Of a stretch of 64,000 nucleotides of DNA, positions 24,748-35,700 are shown piece by piece. The position numbers were made by a program, and so were the translations under genes. Numbering within the stretch: the stretch's first letter is position 1; every line of letters starts with the position of its first letter. The DNA comes from Phoronis australis. Lineage: Eukaryota > Phoronida > Phoronidae. The notes below the pieces were generated by a model. The model saw only the letters and a program-made list of their open reading frames with translations, ran no database searches and was not told where the DNA came from. Where the stretch lies: the NCBI GenBank assembly GCA_002633005.1, contig NMRA01000228.1, positions 431,290 to 495,289 on the forward strand, read 5' to 3'.

Positions 24748-25727
24748 CAGTGGCGGATCTAGGATATCACAAGGGGGGGCCAACTTTTTGTCCGTCTGTA
24801 AACATTTTCGCAAACTGAACCACGATTGTAGATGCCCATAGCACCGAATGGGGGGAGGTCGGGAGGGGGGTTTGCTCCCGCCCAGGAAATTTTTCTGTTT
24901 TTACCTCTACTAAAAATCAAGCATTTTCCTTGATTCCTGAAGTATTATCCAAGAAAAAAAAGGCAAAAAAAACGGAGAACGTGTCAAACAGAAAAAACTA
25001 CAAGTACCAAAGACTCGAACTCACGACCTTGCGCAAAGAGCGCGCGTGCGTTACCACTACACCCCCACGATTTAACTACTAATCCCACACTAAGAGACCT
25101 ACTTGTTTATGGTCCACAGCGTTTGCTTCTTTTTGTAATGCTTATCATACGTTTTGTGCCATCGATTCTTAACAAATTTGTCGTATTTAAAATAGTCTTC
25201 AAATGCCCAAAAGACCAAATCCGTTTTTCGTGTTGGCAATAATATGACGGGATTGCTTTGGAAATCGTCTTAACATAAGGTTTGACAAAGAGATTATTGC
25301 GAGTTTTTGAGTGATTCACTAAGGCTTCGATTAAAATTCACATCTTACCAGCAGCTTCTGTTTTTTCATCGTCACTCAGGTTCCATTTTCTTTAAAAAAT
25401 GAAGTAAATTTTCTTCATTGCACAGTGGAGCAGACGACGGAAACTGAGTCGTAGTGCGCAGCGCCACTGCCGGTCGCCGGATATCACGGGAGAGCCTATA
25501 CTTAGCCATAGTTCCGTTACGAATGCGCCGTGTTCCGAATTTGACACTTGAAATTGGTTTTGAGCCCCCCAACACTAAAACTGCACACATTTAAATTTTT
25601 TTCATCCGTATAATTTTAATTACCTGGGTTAATTAATAAACTCAACATTTCCCTACGCTCTTACTGTTTTATTTTTTTGCAGCAGCCAAGGGGGCGGGCC
25701 CCCTGCCCCCCCCTAAATCCGACTATG
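24748..25727 (+). mobile_element. 980-bp non-autonomous TIR transposon, most complete copy
   Basis: Left terminus CAGTGGCGGATCTAGG. Right terminus is the reverse complement of CATAGTCGGATTTAGG. The bases just left of the left end (TAGCA, 24743-24747) recur just right of the right end (25728-25732) and may be a target duplication. CAGTGGCGGATC termini are known from hAT-type (Zaphod-like) elements, but those make 8-bp duplications, so the superfamily is left open. No transposase frame is present. Inside, on the minus strand, is a tRNA-like segment. Confidence 0.75.
25003..25070 (-). ncRNA. tRNA-like segment with A- and B-box-like motifs
   Basis: Read on the minus strand, GTGTAGTGGTAACGCACG resembles an A box (D-arm) and GAGTTCGAGTCT (25022-25011) an almost ideal B box (T-arm). 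The spacing is close to that of a tRNA. The anticodon stem pairs poorly, so it is not called as a functional tRNA. The 51154 copy carries a more degenerate version. It is probably a tRNA-derived module captured by the transposon. Confidence 0.45.
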
Positions 25728-26014
25728 TAGCAACATGACGTTGAAGGTTTAATCAGTGTATGGCATAGCCGAAAAGCTTCGTATGAAGGATCTATATGGG
25801 ATGGCTACCATCTCTACTGGGCCAGTTGAGACGGTGGGACTGCTTAGGATAGCATATACTTCTTAAAGTTCAGTATAAGCTTTGACCAGAGCTACAAACC
25901 GCCAGTCTCGGTAGTTTCCTGACAGACTATTCGTTGAAATCTAGGTCGGTGAGTTCACCAGTTAAGTTTGCTTTTAAGCGTATTTAAAAAGATCTTTGGC
26001 ATTTCATGTATAAA

Positions 26015-26130
26015 CTTGGGGTAACCTCCGCCAGCATAGTGCTGGACTACGACCTCTGAGGTCGGGTGTTCGAAACCTCGGTGCGGCTGATCTCAGGAAA
26101 TAACTTTTCTCACCGCTAATGTCACTTTAA
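26015..26130 (+). repeat. tRNA-derived SINE candidate
   Basis: AGCATAGTGCTGGAC followed about 20 bp later by GTGTTCGAAACC (26066-26077) looks like an A box/B box pair. The following CTCGGTGCGGCTGATCT has the feel of a tRNA-related SINE body. No poly-A or simple tail and no flanking duplication were identified. Confidence 0.35.
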
Positions 26131-27126
26131 ATAATTTATTTGACCAGGCTAGCCGCGACATTTTGAGCCTACGCAGCCAAAAGTATATTGTTGTAATAGT
26201 GATCAATTCTTCTCTTAAACGGCGACCATAATATATTTGACTATCTGACGTATTGGACACTCTGGTCTGGATCCGCAGCTGTAAAGCGAATTACAACTAG
26301 GGACCTGGTATTCGACTACACTTTGGCGTACGTAGAGCGTGGCAGCTTATAGAGAGCGACCTCAAGTCAGGGAACAGCGAACCAGGGGCACCCAGCCATA
26401 TACCAGAGAGTAAACTCAAAAAGGGACCGATTTGTAGGGAACTTCTTTGAAAAAGTCACCCTTTCGTAGAGCTTTGTTGTATAGTACACCAACAAATACC
26501 CCCTACGGTAAGGGTTAATTCCAAACCCTATTAAAGATTCTTGGCAGCTAAATTTTTCAACCTCAAAGTCTGAAACAGTAATGAAGAGAGAGCATGTTGA
26601 TGGTACATGTTTTGTAGTCAAATTTTAAACACATAGAAATTATTCAAAATCCTTGTGTTATTCGAATTTCGAACATCTAAATAAAACCGTTTTGATGGGA
26701 ATTAACCTGGAAAATGTACCCCTTTGTTGGTAAATTTTCTGTAAAAACACCTTTCGTTTTGGCTAACTGGTCATGAAAATGCGCCTCCACTGAGCGGGTG
26801 TCACTCTTTTAAAGAATAGTCTCGAAAAAGGGGACCCATTATAGTGCACGGAGTACCCGTGAAAAAATCACTCCTTTTTAGGGTTTTGTTCCAGAAATAC
26901 TCACCCTTTTCAGTGGTTAATTTCATACACTTAACCCTTTCGTGTGTAATCTTGGGCACCTAAATTTTAACACATGAAGCCCAAAATATTTCAACAAGAG
27001 ATACCGGTGATGTCAAAAATGGAACATCATCTGCAGCAAAAGTATTTAAAATATAGATTATATTAAGAAACCAATATGTACATTTTTGTAATTCAATGGA
27101 AAAGGAAACCATTTGTATAGTTTCCN

Positions 27127-27243
27127 TTCGGGGATGCAGACGCCGTCTGGCGGGCAAAATCCTGTGCTAATACCAAATACTACGGTCTCTGCTAATACTC
27201 TGCCGTTCCTCCCCCAACTCATAGTCCTGGATCTGCCCCTGGT
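27127..27243 (-). mobile_element. MITE fragment of the CAGGGGCAGATC family
   Basis: Read in reverse, it begins CCAGGGGCAGATCCAGGA and continues with a GAGTTGGGGGAGG segment, like the copy at 49366. The far end abuts a single N (27126), so the junction may be an assembly join. Confidence 0.5.
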
Positions 27244-27732
27244 TTCTAGTTCGAAAATGAAAGCTTTAAGCGGTTTCACACGCCTTCCCGCCTACTTTTG
27301 ATTTAGACTATCCATACGAAACTGGCCTCTAATAAGTTGTTGCTTAGTCGAACTGGAGACGGAAGTTCAAGATCTGGCTCTACAATTTGTCTTGTCACGT
27401 GGTGTCAATTCATGTCCCAAGCACGCGGTTAACGAAATCCCGGTACTGTCAGTGATTTGCAACCTCGGAAATCACTTCTCGTTTGATTAAGGAACACGTT
27501 TAGACCAATTTTAAAGCGCTAGGTAGTTTAAAACCAAAAATTAGCTCCTTGGGCGGAACGCAGGTTAAAAACCACCTTAGAAGGAACAATATTGTCGGAA
27601 AACGTAAACCGTTCATTATCCCTGGCGATGGCATGAAATGGAAATGCTGAATCGGCTTACTTTTTGATTAAAAAAATATACCAATCAATTTGAACGAAAA
27701 CAGTTACCTATGAATAATTGTCTGGACATAAA

Positions 27733-28210
27733 CTAGGGGTGGGACGATACGTAACAAATTTTTTTGGAATTCAATACTATTCGATTCTTTTTAGGAATCG
27801 ATTATTCTAGATTCGATTCCTGTTTGTAAAATTAATTCACTTTCGTAATTAACTTACCTCTATCAACAAGTTTTGTAACTTTGGAATAAATTAGAATTTT
27901 TTAAACAATGTCGAACTTCTCAAGTTGTTCTTCAGGAGAATGAGTATTAACATTTTCTGGTGAAAACCCGTTGAGACTCACAATGTTCCCTGCTGAAGAA
28001 AATTGTTTGACGTGATAAGATTCCAACTATCATGAACTATCCTGAACTTTGTAGTGGTTCAACATGTCAATAATACTCTTCAAAAGATGCAGATACTAAA
28101 AGTAAGTCGCAACATTGTGAGACATCTAACGGCAAAATTGGAACTAAGAACTTGACGTATCGATATCGAAATCGATCGCTACAGCATTGCAATTCGATTA
28201 AAATTCGATT
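27733..28210. mobile_element. fragment of a TAGGGGTGGGACGATACG-terminated hAT-like element
   Basis: Starts TAGGGGTGGGACGATACG, typical of short hAT-type elements. AATCGATT/ATTCGATTCC-rich sequence is near the start, and GTATCGATATCGAAATCGAT appears near 28160. A matching right terminus was not found, so the copy is taken as degenerate. Confidence 0.4.
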
Positions 28211-28766
28211 GATTGACACACTCTTTCTAACAATACCTTGCTAAAAGTGCAAGTATCTCTCTTTCATTTGTTGTCATGAATATGAAGATCGTTTAGGCCT
28301 TAGGTCTCCTAGCTCGACAAAAACATAGGTCCATGGACATCCACTTGTATTTTGGATGTCTATGATTGTGACCTTGTATGAAAACATGACTGCCAACGGA
28401 CGATTTTTTTAAAAAGAGTAAAGGATCGAAGGTAAAAAGGATAAAATTTATTGAATGAATTAAATCTGAACTTGGGCTGCCTGATTTTCAGTTAATTATA
28501 TTTTTACCCAAAAATTGACGCCAACTCCCCGGGGCGATAGAGATATTGATTCATGATTAATTGATTTAACAACGACTGTCCACAAAATATTATAATACAA
28601 CATACTAAGAAAGACACACAGTCATACAAATAAAACCATGGAAGAAATGAAAAATATATCACTAAAGGACAATCGATCGTACGCCGGATCGGGCAAGAAA
28701 AAGTAAGAACTTATTTCCACCGTGGTCCGTGAAGTTTAAAACCAGGATAATAATTGCAATAATAAG

Positions 28767-29005
28767 CAGTGGCGGATTTAAGGGGGGGCGGGGGGGGCAA
28801 GGGACCATGCCCCCCTAAAATTGTACCCCAGATACCATTTGGCAGTTCGGGTGCGAATTGCTGACTAGCACATGCGCAACCAGGGTGGCTCGGGGGCTGA
28901 ATAAAAAATGCATAGGCCCTGAACAAACCCCGTTTACCGTTTTTTTTTCTTTTAGTCAAAAGGTTCTCAAACCTAAAAATTCGAGACCCCTGCACCCCTA
29001 CATAA
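28767..29005 (+). mobile_element. CAGTGGCGGATTTAAGG MITE copy
   Basis: Left end CAGTGGCGGATTTAAGG followed by G-rich then C-rich runs. The interior (GCATAGGCCCTGAACAAACC, then AAACCTAAAAATTCGAGACC) matches the reverse complement of the copy at 49366-49565. Confidence 0.6.
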
Positions 29006-29658
29006 TAACTAAATGCATGAACGTAAAAATAAACACATTAATAAAACTAAAAAAACTATAAATATAAATAAATAATTGGATATATAGGAAAGGGACATGT
29101 TCAGGACTGAACTACGTAGATTTAAAAATAAAAAATGTTTGATCACTCACGTTCAAGTTGACGACATAAAAGTTGTTTCAGTGCATATGGTAGAGAAGTT
29201 TGAGGAAGATTCTATTTCTAGTAGAGCTGTTTCATTGTTTGACACTGGTGTAAGAGCTGGCCAAAACTTTTACACAAGGGCATTCACAGTAATGACTGCG
29301 GATATTAAGGCGATGAGATTTAAAATGTTCCCACCATGACCTTGTGTCTCAAAAAGAATTTTATTAATAGGCATCAGAGCACCCACTGAAAATACTACTG
29401 GAAGTAGCCTACACAGACAGGAGTTAAAATTATTCAGCAAAAGCGGCGTTACGGTGAAGGACTCGCCACCTAGTAAGTGTATTTGCAAATTTTATAAATA
29501 ACGAACAAGCTGCCTGCATTCTAGGACGGGTGATGCGTTCCCAAATCGAGTGCTACGACACGTAGGCTTATGCATAGTGTGAGACCGTGATCATTCCATC
29601 ATGGCAATAATGAATACGAGTGATCCAGGTTTACTGTTTTCTTTGTCATTTATTATTA

Positions 29659-30023
29659 CAGTGGCGGATCTACGTTTTCAGCAAGGGGGGGTTTAGGATT
29701 CCCGCCAAGTCGAATCCTAGGCGCGTGGCGCCGAGCGGGGGGAGGTCGGGAGGGAGATTTTCCCCTCCCGTGTAAGATATTTTTTGTTTTTGTAGCCAAA
29801 TAGTGAAATTTCCATGCATCCTGGTAAGTTTCTGGCAGTTTTTCTTAAGATAATTAAAACCCTTCTCGATTTCGTTACACGAACTTGGCTCATAAGTTTC
29901 TTGAAACCATATTGTGCACATCTGGGTATGAGTCACGCCACCAGCAAAAATTTTTGTTGGAACATCTGCTTACACACACCCTTTTTTAGCATACGAAAAG
30001 TCGTATACGAAAAAGTGTGGTGT
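29659..30023 (+). mobile_element. left end of a CAGTGGCGGATC-type element running into the gap
   Basis: CAGTGGCGGATCTACG, then GGCGCGTGGCGCCGAGCGGG and a GGGGGGAGGTCGGGAGGG block also present in the 24748 copy. The remainder is hidden by the assembly gap. Confidence 0.55.
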
Positions 30024-30909
30024 NNNNNNNNNNNNNNNNNNNNNNNNNNNNNNNNNNNNNNNNNNNNNNNNNNNNNNNNNNNNNNNNNNNNNNNNNNNNN
30101 NNNNNNNNNNNNNNNNNNNNNNNNNNNNNNNNNNNNNNNNNNNNNNNNNNNNNNNNNNNNNNNNNNNNNNNNNNNNNNNNNNNNNNNNNNNNNNNNNNNN
30201 NNNNNNNNNNNNNNNNNNNNNNNNNNNNNNNNNNNNNNNNNNNNNNNNNNNNNNNNNNNNNNNNNNNNNNNNNNNNNNNNNNNNNNNNNNNNNNNNNNNN
30301 NNNNNNNNNNNNNNNNNNNNNNNNNNNNNNNNNNNNNNNNNNNNNNNNNNNNNNNNNNNNNNNNNNNNNNNNNNNNNNNNNNNNNNNNNNNNNNNNNNNN
30401 NNNNNNNNNNNNNNNNNNNNNNNNNNNNNNNNNNNNNNNNNNNNNNNNNNNNNNNNNNNNNNNNNNNNNNNNNNNNNNNNNNNNNNNNNNNNNNNNNNNN
30501 NNNNNNNNNNNNNNNNNNNNNNNNNNNNNNNNNNNNNNNNNNNNNNNNNNNNNNNNNNNNNNNNNNNNNNNNNNNNNNNNNNNNNNNNNNNNNNNNNNNN
30601 NNNNNNNNNNNNNNNNNNNNNNNNNNNNNNNNNNNNNNNNNNNNNNNNNNNNNNNNNNNNNNNNNNNNNNNNNNNNNNNNNNNNNNNNNNNNNNNNNNNN
30701 NNNNNNNNNNNNNNNNNNNNNNNNNNNNNNNNNNNNNNNNNNNNNNNNNNNNNNNNNNNNNNNNNNNNNNNNNNNNNNNNNNNNNNNNNNNNNNNNNNNN
30801 NNNNNNNNNNNNNNNNNNNNNNNNNNNNNNNNNNNNNNNNNNNNNNNNNNNNNNNNNNNNNNNNNNNNNNNNNNNNNNNNNNNNNNNNNNNNNNNNNNNN
30901 NNNNNNNNN
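30024..30909. other. assembly gap (Ns)
   Basis: 886 consecutive Ns. Open frames across it are meaningless. It directly follows a transposon copy, a likely reason for the break. Confidence 1.
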
Positions 30910-32680
30910 TCACTTAGTTGGAGCTCACATATGTCTACAGCATTTCTCGTACAAATGGGTCGAGTTCATACCGCCTCAAAGCCGCCGACGAAAGCTCGCT
31001 AAGTGGGAAATCGAATTCATAGTCGGATTCCTTCAAGTACTTGAGTGTGATGCCCACTCACTCTCTCCTCTGTCTGCATACTAATTGTCCTGCTCGCGTT
31101 CGCTCAAAATCGTCCTTGTCTTCTGATCTACTGTGTTTTTCCTGCTATCGATTGTCAAGTGACCACCCGTCTTCCACCCATTACAGTTTAATTAGTGGGA
31201 AATAACTAATTTTCTTCAAAATTAAAAAAAATCGCTAATATCTGGCATCAAAAGTGCTTATTTAGTTAGATGTTGTGGTATTCAATTCACATTAGCTAAC
31301 TGAAACCTCAAAAAACTAAGCCGGAAATTGTGGGAAGTCTTTAGGGATAGCAATTACAACCATGCAAGTAGGGTTGCTGAAGGATCAACTACCTTTTGAA
31401 CGGCTCTGCGAGTTCCGCACACCTCTTCTGAGTAGCAAAAACGCCACGTGAATTCAAAACGGTCGCATTTAGGCTGACTGGGTCTACTGGCGCTTTGGTG
31501 GAGGTTAGAGTTACCCCAAATCTACTGGCGTTTTCGGTAGAACTTTTGTATCCATGCCGCTTACTTCATTAATTGACACCACATGCGCAGGGGTAAGAGG
31601 CCTGTCAAGGGTCTATCGGCAGAGCGTATAATATGAAAAATTACCCCAAGGTCTTTTCGCCACTAGTAGGCCTAAAATTACTGGCTCGCGCCGGGGTCGC
31701 GAACAATATTACTGCCTTTGAACATGATCCATATCCATCAGAGACTGGCGGTTTTATCCACATTCTTTTGAGCACAGCGTCTGACTTAGTGATGCGTCAC
31801 AGAATAATTAGCTAGTGACAAGCCATGCTGGAAACTACTTTCATGACTTGAATAGCTCAAAGCTTGAGTTTTTGTTCACAAAAATGAACTTGACCAATTT
31901 TGAAAATTCAAGAAGCCATGTAGTGAAAAATTTACTCACCTATTCTGATTTTATGTTCTCCATAGGTTTTCTTGTCCCAAAAAGAAAATAGAACCTGGAT
32001 GCCGGCCTTAAGAATCAGTAATGATTGCCAACGCACATGTGACCTATGATCGAATACGGAGTTGCACTCTAATGACAACTGTCTATTTGCGAAGGGTTCC
32101 AGCTGACCACGTCGTGGCATAGGAGAAATTCAAAGGATTTCTCAAAATCGATCCTCGGTTATCTCGTTTAAAGGGGCCAGTGGCCAGCGGTTTTCGCCAC
32201 TCATTTGAACCTATGGGAGGGATACCCCTCCCGGGAACCCGCCCAGAGCCTATTATGGGGATTTCCGACCTACAGGTCTTTTAATTTGCAATGTAACTAG
32301 AGAAAAAGTGGATCTATCTTAGCCTCGGTACAGAAAGGAGCGATTCCAATCTATATTCTTACGTCCAGTCTAAACTGCTAGGTGGCAGGCTAGGGCGGTT
32401 CCGCATGTTCACCGAGTATTGTTATAGGTTGCCAGGTCGATCACTTCCCTCCGAAATCTTGAAAAACCTTTACGTCATTGCAAGATCCATTTTGCTTCAT
32501 ATTTGTACAAACGCGAATGTATATAGGTAGTTGTTTCTTTCCAATTAGGTACTTAGAAGAAGTTATAACTTTCACATTAGATACCTCTTTATTTACGATT
32601 GTATAGATTGTGTTATTTTTTGGCAGTAAAAATATTTCTTAATGCTAATAACCACATATTAAGTTTTTACTGCGCAGTGA
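30910..32680. other. intergenic region upstream of the first 14-3-3 gene
   Basis: No domain-bearing frame and no clear repeat noted. The promoter and first transcribed bases of the 14-3-3 gene probably lie in its right end or further left if an upstream non-coding exon exists. Confidence 0.4.
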
Positions 32681-32775
32681 TCTGTATGTTAGTCATTGGC
32701 ACTATTTTGTGTCCGCCATTTTTGCCGAATTGAGAAGTCGGGTTTGTGATATCTCCATTTCCTTGAAATTCCACG

Positions 32776-35700
32776 ATGTCTTCGGGATCGCCGTTGCAAA
32801 ATGACCCACTCATTCAAAAAGCTAGAATTGCTGAAACTGCAGAGCGTTATGAAGATATGGCAGCCTTCATGAAACAGTGCACCCAAACACCAGGGAATCC
32901 AGCAAAATTCGAGAACGACGAGAGGAATTTGTTATCCGTCGCGTACAAAAATGTTGTCGGCGCTAAAAGGTCGTCTTGGAGAGTAATAAAAAGCATTGTA
33001 GAAAAAGCGAAAGCAGATGGTGCTGCTTCATCGAAAGAAGAAAAGGCTGAAGAATACCGAAAGAAAATTGAAGATGAGTTAAGGGACATCTGCAGTGAGG
33101 TTTTGGTAAGTTGACCTTGTCCTCAACTTAGTCAAGCGCTATCTACGTGGGTTGGGCTGGTGAACTAAGTTGAGACGAAACGGGCGTGCGCTCTGTAAAC
33201 GGTTTTTTCATTCAAGGTCCCACTTTCGTTTCAATTTTATAGGTTTCAGGTCTTCTAATAAATTTCCTGACAATTTCGATTTGGGAAATTTTGGATTGTT
33301 AGGCAACATAGGCCACAAAGCGTAATGGGCATTACCAGGTGGCAGGTTACTGCTTGCAATCCAACTCCATTAACGTACATACTTGATATTACTATATTGT
33401 GAATCCTCGTCATGGTGATTCCAAAACTGTATTGCTCAGTTTTCTCCCCAATTATAATTCCTAACTCGATGCAAATTTTTAGAGGAACATTTTCAGACTT
33501 TGCTGAAATAAACGCCCAGCCCTTGAACGCATACATGCGAAAAATGCCTTACCTACAGTTCTAAAATTCTACAGTTATGTTTTCAATTTATCAACAAGGT
33601 CTGGTAGTCCTGAAAAAATCATCGCGTGCGAAATATGTAGACCACCAGCCTCGCCCCTATGTCTGTATTTAGTCTTGACTATACTACTCAAACTTCCGCC
33701 ATGCTTCAAAAAGAACGCAAAAGTTTTGCTGATCTTGCAAGAAATGTGTGCCACTAACTGTGTGTCCTTTTAGAACATACACATCGTGCTTGACAATTAG
33801 ATTACATCTTTCCCATACAGACTCCATATCTTTTCCCTCAGCAGGATTCCAAATTTCTTTGTACACATGAAAACCGCTAATCGAATACTACAGGTTTCGG
33901 GTACGTCGCAGAGCGTAAATTTGACGAATCCTGTCTTCCGATTTCACCCGTTTCGGTGACCGGGCTTCAACCGTCTTGGGTAGGCTACAAATAGCGCTGT
34001 GCCGCTTTGCTTTGAGGCTGAGAGCTGAAGTCCCTTGCCAGGCAAAGTTTTAAACCTGGTGCCGCAATTTTTAAACTTGATGCGCCTTGCCGAAACTCGT
34101 CGCGGCAAAATCCAAACTCATTACTGCGATAAGTCGGAACAGGTGTCAGGTGGTGGAAAACACTGTTACTTGTACCGATTGGTTCTCTCTTGTCCATAAA
34201 TTAGTTTTTCTAAGGCATTCATTTGTAACTCAGATTTAGTGAGACAGCCATTTTTAAAAGTGCGATGCCTCTTGACAGGAATGATAAGTAATAGTTAACC
34301 TAGAATAAAGTTGGTTCGATGCAGAATGTGTTTCTGTGTTAGTTTATTTTAGCCTGCCAGTGGTATTAGTTATTGCTAACTTCCACTTGTCTTATTTGAA
34401 ACAGTTTTTATCTCTGAGATGACGCATGTCCGCCATAACCGATAAATGTCCATGAGAAGTCAAGTGTTTTTGAGGACGACATTTGTCTGCAAGAACACAC
34501 TTTTTTTTCTAAAAGAAGTTTTGAAGAGGCACCTCTTTCCGTTTTCTACTCAGGAGTTTCCCTAATGTACCACCTGGTATCATCAATATAGTAGACAATT
34601 TTTGGGTTGTGCAACACACTTGATCATTGTAGTTATCATTCCTGCCGACAGTTGTCGCACTTTTATATTGGCTGTCACCCTAGATCAGCTTACTAGCAAA
34701 TGAACACCTCGGAAAAACACTGAATGGGCGAATAAGAAGAGACCAGTTGGTACGAGTAATACATTTTTGGAATCACCATAACGAGAAGATTCAGAAAATA
34801 GTGATATAAAGTATGTACATTAATGGAATTGGATTGTAAACAATAATCCATCACCATGTCACCACTACATGGTGAAATGGCTATAACCATAGATATGTAC
34901 CAGTATGTGAGTACCGATGTGAAAGAAGTGCGTCGATTTAGTAATCTGCCGTTGGAGTCTGTCATTGGGACGACAGTACTCCCCATCACACTATGGATTC
35001 ATTTAAACCTCGTGTATAATTAAGTGACAAGAGCCGAGTTCCGGCTACCAAACTAAAAAGTTTTCATCTCGTCAAACATTTTGTTCTAAAAATATCAGGT
35101 TTAAAAACACTTATTTTCATCAGCTATCTGTTCTGGTTCAGCCTGGTTGATGCCTTGATGGAGTATGTCTGTTGGAATTAAGACAGGTGTCATAAAGAAT
35201 AAGGTCAGCGTTAACTTTTTCACTGCATGTAATAAGTGTCACAAGAGTTTGGACAGGCAAATTATCTGTTTAAGCCTTAGCAATTAAGTGTCAGTGGGAA
35301 AATCCACTGTGGCTGGATCAGGCCATACCAGAGGGGGTGTGACTGCCTAACCTTATGCAGCCATAACTATATGCGACTCAATTACTGTAGGGCCCTCGGA
35401 AAGGTGCTTGTGATTGGAAATTTTTTCCTGTAAGGGTAAAATTCTTTAACAGAAGGATTTAGAGTCAAGAATGATCCCATGGGGTCTTGCGGATAAAAGG
35501 GGTGGATTCTTTCCGATACCATTATTGGCACCCAGAGCACCTTCATTAGCCATGGGCTTTCATTATGTGCACTCGTACTCGTGGGGTGCACATTGCCATC
35601 ATCTCTGTCTTGTAGAAAGGTCCCCCTTTTGTGACCTCCCCATAACCCTCTGTACATTTTCGTATGACCGTGAGCACATGGACTGTAATGGAGTTCAGTT

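Noticed and set aside
29814-31084. Long open frames on both strands around 30-31 kb
   Set aside because: They are almost entirely the run of Ns of the assembly gap; the flanks show no domain.
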